NCBI GenBank assembly: GCA_002256005.1
Contig: NKIQ01000004.1
Coordinates: 1 to 40,440, forward strand
Origin: Alphaproteobacteria bacterium PA4
GTDB lineage: Bacteria; Pseudomonadota; Alphaproteobacteria; Sphingomonadales; Sphingomonadaceae
Length of the DNA stretch: 40,440 bases
Direction of reading: 5' to 3'
Shown: in pieces, positions 8,679 to 17,076 of the stretch
Layout: every line of letters starts with the position of its first letter
Numbering within the stretch: the stretch's first letter is position 1
Notes under the pieces: model-generated
Database searches by the model: none
Seen by the model: only the letters and a program-made list of their open reading frames with translations
What the model was told of the DNA's origin: nothing
Program-made: the position numbers and the translations under genes

Positions 8679-9584
8679 CTATGTATAATGATTGCCTTTT
8701 GGAGCAACTACGAATTTTACTGCGGTAGAGCCACCTTTTGCCCGGAATCGGAAAGTAGTCTCTCGCGCGATGCCAAAGACGTCGGTGTAACCGAGCTTAC
8801 CGAACGCAACGAATTCGGCTTTCCCCGAGACGAAACCTTCCCACATAGTATCGTTTATATTTCGGCCGCTTATGAAGTGGCCAACCACACCGTTACCTTG
8901 ACCGAGAGGCGAGTTGGATGTCCCCTCACGCAATTCGGGCACGAAAACGCTCTCGTCCGCGTCAATGGGATAAAGATCGAGCTGATTCCAAATGATCAGA
9001 TCGGATGCAGGCGTCTGACCAATATTTCGGAACGTGATTGTAAATTTCCCCGGTTTCCCAATCTCGAAATCTTCTGTCTCAAAAGTCTCAACAAACACGT
9101 AGGCCCGAAGAGATCTTTCTCCGTTCTCCTGAGCTAAAGCCACAGAGCGCATAGTTGCCTTTGCGTTGCGTTCGGCGATAGCTAAACTAGCATCTCCGTC
9201 TTTCGCGGCTTCGCGCGCCAACCGCAAGGCGTCCCAAGTAAAAAACAGAGAGACGATTACTCCGATGGTCCCGATCAGGCTGATAAGAAATCCGGCCCAG
9301 GTCCAGAAAGCGGAAGCAGAAGCTGCGTTTGCGGCCTTCCATTGGGCACAAAGATCGGAACCGAAATCGGCCTGACTGGGATCGCAGGGTGCTTCGTTTT
9401 TGTCGGGCTTAGAAGCAATATCAGCGAGGCGCTTTTGCGACGCGGCTACCTCCTCAAGAGAGTGCTCTATCCGTTCAGCGCTGCTGCCCTTATTGGGCAG
9501 CTGTTCTCTATCTGGTGGTGATCCGAAGGCTAGAATTAGCCATCCAACAATCGCAAGGGAATGGCGCCGATAGCCTCTAGGCAT
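8679..9584 (-). CDS. Two-TM membrane protein of unknown function, low GC
   Basis: The 301-aa protein is not one I can name. It shows a short hydrophobic N-terminus (residues 9-20), a 40-residue charged stretch, a clear transmembrane helix at 94-116, a basic/alanine-rich helical segment (120-155), and then a beta-rich domain starting RSLRAYVFVE and including FTITFRNIGQTPASDL. That last pattern occurs in a group of uncharacterised proteobacterial membrane proteins. The frame stays open upstream to a TTG at 9680; I chose the ATG at 9584 because the hydrophobic segment then lies at the N-terminus. Base composition is clearly AT-richer than all neighbours and codon choice differs, suggesting acquisition by transfer. 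It is convergent with radC and divergent from tatA. Confidence 0.72.
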   Translation of the reverse strand: MPRGYRRHSLAIVGWLILAFGSPPDREQLPNKGSSAERIEHSLEEVAASQKRLADIASKPDKNEAPCDPSQADFGSDLCAQWKAANAASASAFWTWAGFLISLIGTIGVIVSLFFTWDALRLAREAAKDGDASLAIAERNAKATMRSVALAQENGERSLRAYVFVETFETEDFEIGKPGKFTITFRNIGQTPASDLIIWNQLDLYPIDADESVFVPELREGTSNSPLGQGNGVVGHFISGRNINDTMWEGFVSGKAEFVAFGKLGYTDVFGIARETTFRFRAKGGSTAVKFVVAPKGNHYT

Positions 9585-9859
9585 TGGACTAGGAGCGCCT
9601 CTGTAATCTAACCCACCCCCACTTGTTGCGGATATTCGGCTCAGATTCAACCGCTCCGATATCCAACAGGTTTCCTGCAAGTCGGATGCAGGGCATCCAG
9701 CGTCGTTTTTCTAGCCTTGAGCAGCAGCTAAACTCGCCCGACAACAAAACGCCGAATCTGGTTGCTGTAGGACAAGCGCCCCGCCGCATCCGCCCTTCCC
9801 ACCCCGGCGCAACCGGCGTATTGATGGGCGGCACATCTGCATCACAAAGGGCAATTGCC

Positions 9860-10081
9860 ATGGGCTCGTTCAGCCTCGTTCACTGGGTCATCCTGCTGAT
9901 TGTCGTCATGCTGCTGTTCGGCCGTGGCCGCATTTCCGATCTGATGGGTGATTTTGCCAAGGGTATCAACAGCTTCAAGAAGGGCCTGGCCGAAGGCGAC
10001 ACGCCCGCCGCGCCGCCGCCGCAGGTGACCAACGCCGCCGCCACGCCGGTCACCCCGGCCAGCGACGAGGTGCGCCGCTAA
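9860..10081 (+). CDS. tatA: Sec-independent translocase subunit TatA
   Basis: The 73-aa protein has one N-terminal membrane helix (residues 6-20), the hinge [16 protein letters not shown], an amphipathic helix to about residue 45 and a Pro/Ala-rich tail. TatA oligomers form the passage through which folded twin-arginine substrates cross the inner membrane. The ATG at 9860 has an AAGGG ribosome-binding site at 9847-9851. The longer open frame upstream (from 9623) crosses the low-GC gap and is not supported. It is followed after 24 bp by tatB. Confidence 0.93.
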   Translation: MGSFSLVHWVILLIVVMLLFGRGRISDLMGDFAKGINSFKKGLAEGDTPAAPPPQVTNAAATPVTPASDEVRR

Positions 10082-10105
10082 CCCGGCCGGCCGGGACGGC
10101 TTCCC

Positions 10106-10567
10106 GTGTTTGGTATCGATTCGTCCGAACTGGCGATCATCGCGCTGGTGGCCCTGCTGGTCATCGGCCCCAAGGACCTGCCGCGCGTCATGCGCCAGGT
10201 CGGGCAATGGCTGGCCAAGGGCCGCGCCATGACCCGCCATGTCCGCGCCGGTTTCGACACGATGATGCGCGAGGCCGAGCTGGAGGAAATGCAGAAACAA
10301 TGGGCGGCGCAGAACGAAGCCATCATGAAGGCAACGGCGCTGCCCGATCTCGGCGCCGGCCTGAAGAACCCGCTCGAAGACCTGTCGACCGATGACTGGA
10401 TGACGCCGCTGCCGACCGAAACCCCGGCGCTGCCGCCGCCGGTCGCCGAGGAACCGCCCGCGCCCAAACCGCGTCGCAGCCGTGCCAGGCCGGCAGCCGA
10501 TCCGGACGCGCCGAAACCGGTGCGCAAGCGCAAGCCCAAGGCCGATGTGACCGAGCCGACGCCATGA
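10106..10567 (+). CDS. tatB: Sec-independent translocase subunit TatB
   Basis: The 153-aa protein starts at a GTG (10106). It has an N-terminal membrane helix (SELAIIALVALLVIGPKDLP), then the long charged amphipathic helix that separates TatB from TatA, and a basic Pro/Ala/Lys-rich C-terminus. TatB works with TatC as the receptor for twin-arginine signal peptides. The last four bases overlap the tatC start (ATGA), so the two are translationally coupled. Confidence 0.92.
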   Translation: MFGIDSSELAIIALVALLVIGPKDLPRVMRQVGQWLAKGRAMTRHVRAGFDTMMREAELEEMQKQWAAQNEAIMKATALPDLGAGLKNPLEDLSTDDWMTPLPTETPALPPPVAEEPPAPKPRRSRARPAADPDAPKPVRKRKPKADVTEPTP

Positions 10568-11370
10568 CCGACGATGCCGCCGACATCGATGCCAGCAAGG
10601 CGCCGCTGCTCGATCATTTGATCGAGCTGCGCAAGCGGCTGCTCACCTGTGTCGTCGCCTTCGTCATCTGCTTCGGGATCGCGTTCTCGCAGGCCGGGCG
10701 GGTGTTCGGCTTCCTCGTCCAGCCGCTGGTCCATGCCTATGGCGATGGCGTCGTCGGCAAGCTGATCTACACCAAGCTCTACGAGGCGTTTTTCGTCGAG
10801 GTGAAGGTCGCCGCCTTCGCCGCCATCTGCATGGCCTTCCCGATCATCGCCAACCAGCTCTGGGCCTTTGTCGCGCCCGGCCTCTACCGCCGCGAAAAGC
10901 GCGCGTTCCTGCCCTTCCTGCTGGCGACGCCGGTGCTGTTCACCATGGGTGCGGCGCTGGCCTATTATGTGGTGATGCCGGTCGCCTTCAAATTCTTCTT
11001 GGGCTTCCAGTCGTCCTCCGCCGTCACCGGCATCAGCCAGGAGGCGCTGCCGGCGATGGGCGAATATCTCGACCTGGTGATGAACATGATCCTGGGTTTC
11101 GGCGTGTCGTTCCTGCTGCCGGTGCTGCTGATGCTGCTGGAACGCGCCGGCATCATCACGCGCCAGCAACTGATCGGCGGCCGGCGCTATGCCATTGTCG
11201 CTGCCTTCGCCGTGGCGGCGGTGCTGACGCCGCCCGATGTCTGGTCGCAGTTCGCCTTGGCGATCCCGCTGATGCTGCTCTACGAAGTCTCGATCTTCGG
11301 CATCTGGCTGACCGAGCGCCGCCGGGCGCGGGATGCGGCAACGGACGTGGTGGCGTCGGCGGCGGAATGA
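10564..11370 (+). CDS. tatC: Sec-independent translocase subunit TatC
   Basis: The 268-aa protein has six membrane helices and the family hallmarks: an N-terminal LLDHLIELRKRLL, FVEVKVAAFAAICMAFPII, the FVAPGLYRREKR loop, and AVLTPPDVWSQ near the C-terminus. TatC binds the twin-arginine motif of substrates and nucleates the translocase. It ends the tatABC cluster. Immediately downstream is a long palindrome that separates it from a convergent lipoprotein gene. Confidence 0.95.
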   Translation: MTDDAADIDASKAPLLDHLIELRKRLLTCVVAFVICFGIAFSQAGRVFGFLVQPLVHAYGDGVVGKLIYTKLYEAFFVEVKVAAFAAICMAFPIIANQLWAFVAPGLYRREKRAFLPFLLATPVLFTMGAALAYYVVMPVAFKFFLGFQSSSAVTGISQEALPAMGEYLDLVMNMILGFGVSFLLPVLLMLLERAGIITRQQLIGGRRYAIVAAFAVAAVLTPPDVWSQFALAIPLMLLYEVSIFGIWLTERRRARDAATDVVASAAE

Positions 11371-11373
11371 AGT

Positions 11374-11456
11374 GTCATCCCGGGCTAGACCCGGGACCCA
11401 GCTTTCTGAAGCCTCGCCACGAAAGAAACTGGGTCCCGGGTCAAGCCCGGGATGAC
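11374..11456. repeat. Long palindromic element between convergent genes
   Basis: The left arm (11374-11407) and right arm (11424-11456) are near-perfect inverted repeats of about 33 bp, built on GTCATCCCGGGC and ACCCGGGACCCAG, with a loop of about 16 bases. Arm differences are one substitution and a one-base indel. Its position, 3 bp after tatC and 8 bp before the convergent lipoprotein stop, would suit a two-way transcription stop, although no T-run is present. From memory, similar sequences recur in alphaproteobacterial genomes as dispersed repeats. Confidence 0.85.
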
Positions 11457-11464
11457 GAGAGGCA

Positions 11465-11602
11465 TTAGTTCTTCACATCATTGGCGGTCTTGCTGATCGC
11501 CTTGCCGGAGGACGAGATATCCTTGCCGGCGCCTTCGACCGTGTTGCAGGCGGTGAGTGCGAGAGCGGCGATCAGGGTGGCGACGATGACGATGGGGCGC
11601 AT
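11465..11602 (-). CDS. Entericidin-like small lipoprotein
   Basis: The 45-aa protein is a signal peptide (MRPIVIVATLIAALALTAC) with lipobox LTAC, so Cys19 would be lipidated, followed by NTVEGAGKDISSSGKAIS, the pattern of the entericidin A/B family. These are small membrane lipoproteins of poorly defined role, first described as an antidote/toxin pair linked to stationary phase. AGAGGA lies 8 nt before the ATG. It is transcribed away from glnE and towards tatC. Confidence 0.88.
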   Translation of the reverse strand: MRPIVIVATLIAALALTACNTVEGAGKDISSSGKAISKTANDVKN

Positions 11603-11708
11603 GAATCCATTCCTCTGCCGGGAGACTCCGGACGCAGGGTGAAACGCCTCTCCGTCATTGTCGTTCCGCACCGTGACTCGGTCACGCAATCGCGCCATCA
11701 TCCCGTCC

Positions 11709-14468
11709 GTGCGCTTTGCCCTGCCTTCCACGCCGCTGCCGTCCGATCTCGCCGCGCTGCTGCCCGGCGCCATCGCGCCGGCGCTGGCCGATGCTGCCGC
11801 AACCGCCTGGGGCCATGCGCCGTTCCTGAAGGGCCTGATGCGCAGCCGTCGCGCGCTGCTGGCGACGCTGGCAAGTGCCGGCCCCGAACCGGCGCTCGCC
11901 GCCGCCATGGCGCTGGCCGCCGATGCCGACCAGCCGGTGGCACCGCGGTTGCGGCGGGCGCGCGGCGATGTCGCGCTGCTGGTGGCGCTCGCCGATCTCG
12001 CCGGGATCTGGCCGCTGGAGCGGGTGACGGCGGCGCTCTCCGACTTCGCCGACCTGAGCATCGATGTGGCGATCGCCGAGGCGCTGGCGGAGCGCGGCGC
12101 CCCCAACGCCGGCCTCGCGGCACTGGCGCTCGGCAAGCTCGGCAGCCATGAGCTCAACTATTCGTCGGATGTCGACCTGATCCTCATCCACGATCCCGAT
12201 GTCATCCCGCGCCGCAGCCATGAGGAGCCGGGCGAAGCAGCGGTGCGCATCGCCAAGCGCGCCGTGGCGCTGCTCGCCGACCTGACCCCCGATGGCTATG
12301 TCCAGCGCGTCGATCTGCGCTTGCGCCCGGCCAGCGAGATCACGCCGATGAGCATCGCCGTCGGCGCCGCCGAACATTATTACCAGTCGGAGGCGCTGAC
12401 CTGGGAGCGGGTCGCCTTCATCCGCGCCCGCGCCTGTGCTGGCGACAGGGTGCTGGGGCAGGGGCTGCTCGACCGCATCCGGCCGTTCGTGTGGCGGCGC
12501 AGCCTCGACTGGACGGCGGTGCGCGACATCCAGGCGGTGTCCCTGCGCATCCGCGATCATTTCGAGGCGGGCCAGGCGGTGGGGCCGGGCTATGACGTGA
12601 AGCGCGGTCGCGGCGGCATCCGCGAGATCGAATTCTTTGCCCAGATCCACCAATTGATCTGGGGTGGCCGGGCGCTGGCCTTGCGGGCGCCGGCGACGCT
12701 CGATGGTCTGGCGGCGCTGGCGGCAGCGGACCGCATCGATGCGGGACTGGCGGTGCAATTGGCCGATTCCTACCGGCTGCTGCGCACGCTCGAACATCGG
12801 TTGCAGATGCGGCGCGACGAACAGACCCATATGGTGCCGAAGCTGAAGCCCGACCGCAACGCGGTGGCGGTGCTGTGCGGCCAGCGCGACTGGCCGGCGG
12901 TGGAGCGTGCGCTGCTGGCGGCGACGCAGCCGGTGGCAACCGCCTATGACCGGCTGATCGCCGAGGCGGCACCGGCGCTGCACGCCATTCCGGCCGATGC
13001 CGGGCCGTGGCTCAAGCGTCACCACCCGAAACTCGCCAAGCTGATGGCACCGCTGCTGGCACGCTGGCGCGGCGGCGGCGTGCGGGCGCTGCGCAGCGAG
13101 ACGGCGCGGGCGGCCTTTGAAGCCGTGCTGCCGGCGCTGGTCGAGGGCGTGGCGGCCGCGGCCGATCCGGTGGCGGCGGCGACCCGGCTCGACGGCTTTC
13201 TCGCGGCGCTGCCGCAGGGCGCGCAATTCTTTGCGCTGCTCCAGGCCAATCCGGCGCTGATCGGGCTGCTCGGGCAATTGCTCGGCGTGGCGCCGCTGCT
13301 CGCCGATGCGCTGGCGCGCGATCCGGCGCTGTTCGACGTGCTGCTGTCGCCCGATGCGTTCCAGCCGCTGCCCGATGCCGCGGCGCTGACCGACGAATTG
13401 CAGGCCTTTGTCGGCCCGGCGGCGATGCTGGAGGATGTGCTCGACCGGGTGCGGCGCTGGACCGGGGAGCGGCGCTTCCAGCTCGGCGCACAACTGGTCG
13501 AAGGGCGCTGCGACCCGCTCGTCGCTGGGCGCAGCCTGTCCGATCTCGCCGATGCGGCGCTCGCCGTTATCCTGCCCGCCGTTGCCGATGATTTTGCGCG
13601 GACGCATGGCCGGGTCGCCGGTGGCGAGATGCTGGTGCTGGCGCTGGGCCGCTATGGCGGCCGGGCGCTGACCCATGCCTCCGACCTCGATCTCGTCTAT
13701 CTGTTCACCGGCGATCATGCGGCGCTGTCGGACGGGGTGAAGCCGCTGCCGGCCAGCCAGTATTTCAACCGGCTGGCGGCACGGCTGACGGCGGCGCTGT
13801 CGGTGCCGACCGCCGCCGGCGCGCTCTATGAGGTCGATACCCGGCTGCGGCCCTGGGGCGCCAAGGGCCTGCTGGCGCTGTCGATCGCCAGCTTCGCCCG
13901 CTATCAGCAGGACGACGCCGAAAGCTGGGAGCATATGGCGCTGACCCGCGCCCGGCCGATCGGTGGCAGCGCGGGCGCGCGCGCCGAGGCGGCGGCGGTG
14001 GTGCAGGCGGTGCTCGACCAGCCGCGCGAGCCCGAAACGCTGCGCCGCGCCGTGCTCGCTATGCGGGCCGATATCGCCGCCGCCAAGCCGGCGAAGGGCG
14101 CGCTGGATGTGAAGCTGGCACCGGGCGGTCTCGTCGATCTGGAATTCGTCGTGCATTATCAGCAGCTGGCGCAGCGCAGCGGGTTCGCCGCCGATCTGGG
14201 CGCAGCCATTGCAGCGCTGACCGTCGCCGGCCAGTTGCCGCCCGGCCTTGGCGACGCGCATGACACGCTCGGCCGCTTCCTGATGCTGCTGCGCCTCGTC
14301 GCGCCGGGGGCGGTGCCCGATGCGTTCAGCCCGGCGGTGGAGGCGGTGCTGGCCCGCGCCGTGGGTGCGACAGATTATCCGGCTTGCCTTGCCGCCCTCG
14401 GCCTTGCCAAGCAGGCGATACGGCAGGCGTTCAGCGCGCTGCTGGCGAACAGGAGAGCCACGACATGA
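11709..14468 (+). CDS. glnE: Bifunctional glutamine synthetase adenylyltransferase/deadenylylase
   Basis: The protein is about 920 aa, near the usual family length (about 950). It carries two nucleotidyltransferase domains: the N-terminal deadenylylase has GKLGSHELNYSSDVDL near residue 142 and RGRGGIREIEFFAQ near 300; the C-terminal adenylylase has GRYGGRALTHASDLDL near 647. GlnE attaches and removes AMP on glutamine synthetase in answer to PII, tuning nitrogen assimilation. The start is uncertain. I use GTG 11709; a TTG at 11658 and a GTG at 11673 are also in frame, and none has a good ribosome-binding site. The last four bases overlap bcp (ATGA). Confidence 0.94.
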   Translation: MRFALPSTPLPSDLAALLPGAIAPALADAAATAWGHAPFLKGLMRSRRALLATLASAGPEPALAAAMALAADADQPVAPRLRRARGDVALLVALADLAGIWPLERVTAALSDFADLSIDVAIAEALAERGAPNAGLAALALGKLGSHELNYSSDVDLILIHDPDVIPRRSHEEPGEAAVRIAKRAVALLADLTPDGYVQRVDLRLRPASEITPMSIAVGAAEHYYQSEALTWERVAFIRARACAGDRVLGQGLLDRIRPFVWRRSLDWTAVRDIQAVSLRIRDHFEAGQAVGPGYDVKRGRGGIREIEFFAQIHQLIWGGRALALRAPATLDGLAALAAADRIDAGLAVQLADSYRLLRTLEHRLQMRRDEQTHMVPKLKPDRNAVAVLCGQRDWPAVERALLAATQPVATAYDRLIAEAAPALHAIPADAGPWLKRHHPKLAKLMAPLLARWRGGGVRALRSETARAAFEAVLPALVEGVAAAADPVAAATRLDGFLAALPQGAQFFALLQANPALIGLLGQLLGVAPLLADALARDPALFDVLLSPDAFQPLPDAAALTDELQAFVGPAAMLEDVLDRVRRWTGERRFQLGAQLVEGRCDPLVAGRSLSDLADAALAVILPAVADDFARTHGRVAGGEMLVLALGRYGGRALTHASDLDLVYLFTGDHAALSDGVKPLPASQYFNRLAARLTAALSVPTAAGALYEVDTRLRPWGAKGLLALSIASFARYQQDDAESWEHMALTRARPIGGSAGARAEAAAVVQAVLDQPREPETLRRAVLAMRADIAAAKPAKGALDVKLAPGGLVDLEFVVHYQQLAQRSGFAADLGAAIAALTVAGQLPPGLGDAHDTLGRFLMLLRLVAPGAVPDAFSPAVEAVLARAVGATDYPACLAALGLAKQAIRQAFSALLANRRATT

Positions 14469-14932
14469 CCAACCCCGCCATCGGCAGTGCCGCCCCCGAT
14501 TTCACCCTTGCCGGCGACACCGGCCCGATCAGCCTCGCCAGCTTCAAGGGGCGCAAGCTGGTGCTCTATTTCTATCCCAAGGATGATACGCCGGGCTGCA
14601 CGACCGAGGGCAAGGATTTCTCGGCCACCCGCGACGCGTTCGCCGCCGCCGATACCGACATTGTCGGCGTCTCGCGCGATTCGGTCGCCGCGCATGGCAA
14701 GTTCCGCGCCAAGCATGGCCTGACCGTCGGGCTGGGCGCCGATGACGATGGCGCGGTCACCGAGGCCTATGGCGTCTGGGTCGAAAAATCCATGTATGGC
14801 AAGAAATACATGGGGATAGAGCGCGCCACCTTCCTCATCGACCGCGATGGCAGGATCGCCCAGGTCTGGAACAAGGTGAAGGTGCCGGGCCATGCCGCCG
14901 CGGTGCTGGCGGCGGCGCAGGCGCTGGGCTGA
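14465..14932 (+). CDS. bcp: Thioredoxin-dependent peroxiredoxin (Bcp/PrxQ)
   Basis: The 155-aa protein has the peroxiredoxin active site YPKDDTPGCTTEG, with Cys45 as peroxidatic residue, and reduces hydrogen peroxide and organic peroxides. Cys45 is the only cysteine: the second Cys five residues later, used as resolving residue in E. coli Bcp, is absent, so this would work as a 1-Cys enzyme. AGGAGA lies about 9 nt before the ATG, inside the end of glnE, and the genes overlap by four bases. The 291 bp that follow hold no gene I can support. Confidence 0.93.
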   Translation: MTNPAIGSAAPDFTLAGDTGPISLASFKGRKLVLYFYPKDDTPGCTTEGKDFSATRDAFAAADTDIVGVSRDSVAAHGKFRAKHGLTVGLGADDDGAVTEAYGVWVEKSMYGKKYMGIERATFLIDRDGRIAQVWNKVKVPGHAAAVLAAAQALG

Positions 14933-15223
14933 TCGGGCGATTCGGGCGGGGAGATACGGGCCAACCCGCGTCAGGTTGCATGACAAAGGGTAAATTTGCG
15001 CGGGTCATGCTCAATTCATCGCACCACCTCAACGGCTGAACCGGGACACCGCGACCATGGCTTGCGATGGGCGGCGCCGGCTGGTTCTATGGCCATGTCG
15101 TCAGGGCCAAGGCCCCGGCGGCAAGGGTCGCCCCGCCAGCCGAGTCGCGCCGTTTCAGGCCGGCGCATTCGCCCAGGTGGATCGTCCCTTCAGTATCGGG
15201 TTTGTCGGGGGTTTGACATCGTG

Positions 15224-16528
15224 ATGCCGCAGAAACTGGCCTTTGCCGGGCTCATGCAGCGCGTCGCCGTCCTGCTCCCGGCGCATGAATTCACCTGGCA
15301 TCGGGCCAATGGTCAGGATCTGACCATCAGGATGGGAACGCAGGCGCAAATCATGGCAATCGGTTCGGCAGTGATGGTCGCGGGCTGGCTGGGAATCGCC
15401 ACCTCGTCGATGGTGTCGGGCAACACCGATGCCGCGCTGGCCGCCAAGCAGACCGAGCTGGCCCGGATGCACAACGAGCTGCAGGCGATGAAGACCGAAA
15501 CCGCCGCGCTGAAGGGCGATGTCGCCGCCCGCGCCGCAGCGCTGGAAGCCCGGCAGGCCTTCCTCGCCGCGCTGCTGACCGGCAAGCGGGACATGAACAA
15601 GCTGGCGCAGATGCTGCCCCGCCAGGTCGAGGGCAATGCCTATGCCACGGTGCGCGATCTCGTCGGGCCGAAGCTCGCCGCCCGCGGCGCCGCCAAACTC
15701 TCCGGCCCGGTGCTGACCGCCACTGCCATCACCGAGCCGTTCCGCGCGCTGGAAAGCCAGCAGCTCGCCTTTGTCGACAAGGCCACCGGCGCCGCCGAGG
15801 CCAAGCTGCGCGATACCCAGGCGCTGATCCGCCGGCTCGGCCTCGATCCGGCGCGCTTCGTGCAATCCTCCGACTGGAACGGCTCGCCGCAGACCGGTGT
15901 CGGCGGCCCCTATATCCCGGTCAGCGCCGATGCCGAGCCGCGCTTCAAGGACCTGTTCCTCAGCTGGAAGAAGCTGACGACGCTGCAGGCCGGCGTCGCC
16001 GCCATCCCGGCCTATCTGCCGGTCAAATCGTTCCGCTACACTTCGGGCTATGGCGTGCGCTTCGATCCGTTCAACGGCGGCGCCGCCATGCACGCCGGCA
16101 TCGATCTCGCCGGCGCCTATGGCGAACCCATCTATGCCGCCGCCAATGGCGTGGTCATGCAGGCCGGCCGCAGCGGCGGCTATGGCAATCTCGTCGAACT
16201 CGGCCATGGCAAGGGCATCGACACCCGCTATGGCCATCTCTCGCAGATCCTCGTGCGCCCCGGTGAGCGCGTCCGCCAGGGCCAGATGATCGGCCGCATG
16301 GGCTCGACCGGCCGCTCGACCGGCACCCACCTCCATTATGAAATCCGCGTCGATGGCCGCGCCGTCAATGCGCGCCCCTATCTCGATGCCTCGGCCTATA
16401 TGCTGGCCGCCCAGGGCGAAGCGCTCGACAGTGCCGCCCCCGCCGAATTCGGCCCGATCCTCGAAGACGATGTCGTCACCGCTTCGGCCGATAGCGCGCC
16501 GATGACGCCGATCCGCCGCTACCGCTGA
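15224..16528 (+). CDS. Membrane-anchored M23-family peptidoglycan peptidase
   Basis: The 434-aa protein has one membrane segment near residues 43-60, a coiled-coil-like stretch (about 70-115), a linker, and a C-terminal LytM/M23 domain with the zinc motifs H290-x3-D294 (HAGIDLAG) and H369-L-H371 (HLHYE). All metal ligands are present, so it should be an active endopeptidase on peptide cross-links in the periplasm. I set the start at ATG 15224 (GTG 15221 just before is also possible). The open frame extends to 14996, but that part lacks coding character. It stands alone after glnE-bcp. Confidence 0.88.
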   Translation: MPQKLAFAGLMQRVAVLLPAHEFTWHRANGQDLTIRMGTQAQIMAIGSAVMVAGWLGIATSSMVSGNTDAALAAKQTELARMHNELQAMKTETAALKGDVAARAAALEARQAFLAALLTGKRDMNKLAQMLPRQVEGNAYATVRDLVGPKLAARGAAKLSGPVLTATAITEPFRALESQQLAFVDKATGAAEAKLRDTQALIRRLGLDPARFVQSSDWNGSPQTGVGGPYIPVSADAEPRFKDLFLSWKKLTTLQAGVAAIPAYLPVKSFRYTSGYGVRFDPFNGGAAMHAGIDLAGAYGEPIYAAANGVVMQAGRSGGYGNLVELGHGKGIDTRYGHLSQILVRPGERVRQGQMIGRMGSTGRSTGTHLHYEIRVDGRAVNARPYLDASAYMLAAQGEALDSAAPAEFGPILEDDVVTASADSAPMTPIRRYR

Positions 16529-16566
16529 CCGTTGCGCCGCGGCGGGTGCGGCCCTACATTGCCGCC

Positions 16567-16899
16567 ATGGACAATGCCCCCCGCCTGATGCCCGCCGCCG
16601 CCGCCCGCGTCGCGGTGATCGCTGCCCGGCAGGGCAAGCCCGGTCTGAAACTTCGCCTTGCCGTCGATGGCGGCGGCTGCGCCGGCTTCCAGTACAAATT
16701 CGGCCTCGAAGCCGACGCCGCCCCCGATGACCTTGCCGTCGAAACCGATGGCATCACCATGCTCATCGACCCCGACAGCCTGCCCTTCGTCGCCGGTGCC
16801 GAAGTCGATTATGTCGAAAAGATCGGCGCTGCGGCGTTCGAAGTGCGCAATCCCAATGCGGCGTCAGGCTGTGGCTGCGGGTCGAGCTTTTCCGTCTGA
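16567..16899 (+). CDS. erpA: A-type iron-sulfur carrier/insertion protein (ErpA/IscA-like)
   Basis: The 110-aa protein carries the three conserved cysteines of A-type carriers: Cys38 in GGGCAGFQY and Cys102/Cys104 in SGCGCGSSF. Such proteins receive Fe-S clusters from the assembly scaffold and pass them to apo-targets. ErpA, IscA and SufA cannot be told apart with confidence from sequence; the lack of isc or suf neighbours favours ErpA. The ATG at 16567 was chosen over an in-frame GTG at 16546. Confidence 0.9.
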   Translation: MDNAPRLMPAAAARVAVIAARQGKPGLKLRLAVDGGGCAGFQYKFGLEADAAPDDLAVETDGITMLIDPDSLPFVAGAEVDYVEKIGAAAFEVRNPNAASGCGCGSSFSV

Positions 16900-16922
16900 A
16901 CACGGATTGCAACGACAATAGA

Positions 16923-16957
16923 GCCTCCGGCGGCTGGGGCCGTCGGCTCCAGACCCC
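16923..16957 (+). repeat. REP-like hairpin repeat
   Basis: This copy has the family head GCCTCCGGCGG followed by the hairpin CTGGGGCC-GTC-GGCTCCAG and ACCCC. The stem keeps pairing through a G-T pair. A short inverted remnant (ATGGGGTCTGGT, 17013-17024) lies on the far side, so the pair is partly decayed. It sits between the convergent Fe-S carrier gene and lolA. Confidence 0.85.
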
Positions 16958-17076
16958 ATTTCGCTTTGGTTTGGCCTGGAAAGCCGCCTGAGGTGCCTTG
17001 CGGCAACAAACTAATGGGGTCTGGTTTCTTCGCAATCAGCGTTCAGAACGGCTGAAATGCTGAATGGCGACACGCC

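Noticed and set aside
8664-9137. Plus-strand frame in the low-GC patch
   Set aside because: It is antisense to the membrane protein at 8679-9584, whose helix and beta-domain pattern are more convincing. The plus-strand product has no recognisable feature.
9585-9859. Possible small RNA or N-terminal extension of tatA in the 275-bp gap
   Set aside because: No tRNA- or tmRNA-like fold was found. The open frame from 9623 lacks a start signal, while ATG 9860 has one. The gap holds nothing else I can support.
10608-10627. Perfect 9-2-9 palindrome inside tatC
   Set aside because: It codes for the conserved LLDHLIEL start of TatC, so protein constraint explains the sequence.
11682-14261. 859-codon open frame on the minus strand across glnE
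   Set aside because: glnE on the plus strand has clear domain motifs over the same bases. The antisense frame is rich in His, Arg, Gln and Gly without any recognisable domain, a typical by-product of GC-rich third positions.
14933-15223. Coding extension of the M23 peptidase upstream of 15224
   Set aside because: The frame is open from 14996, but the residues look random and no ribosome-binding site supports an earlier start.
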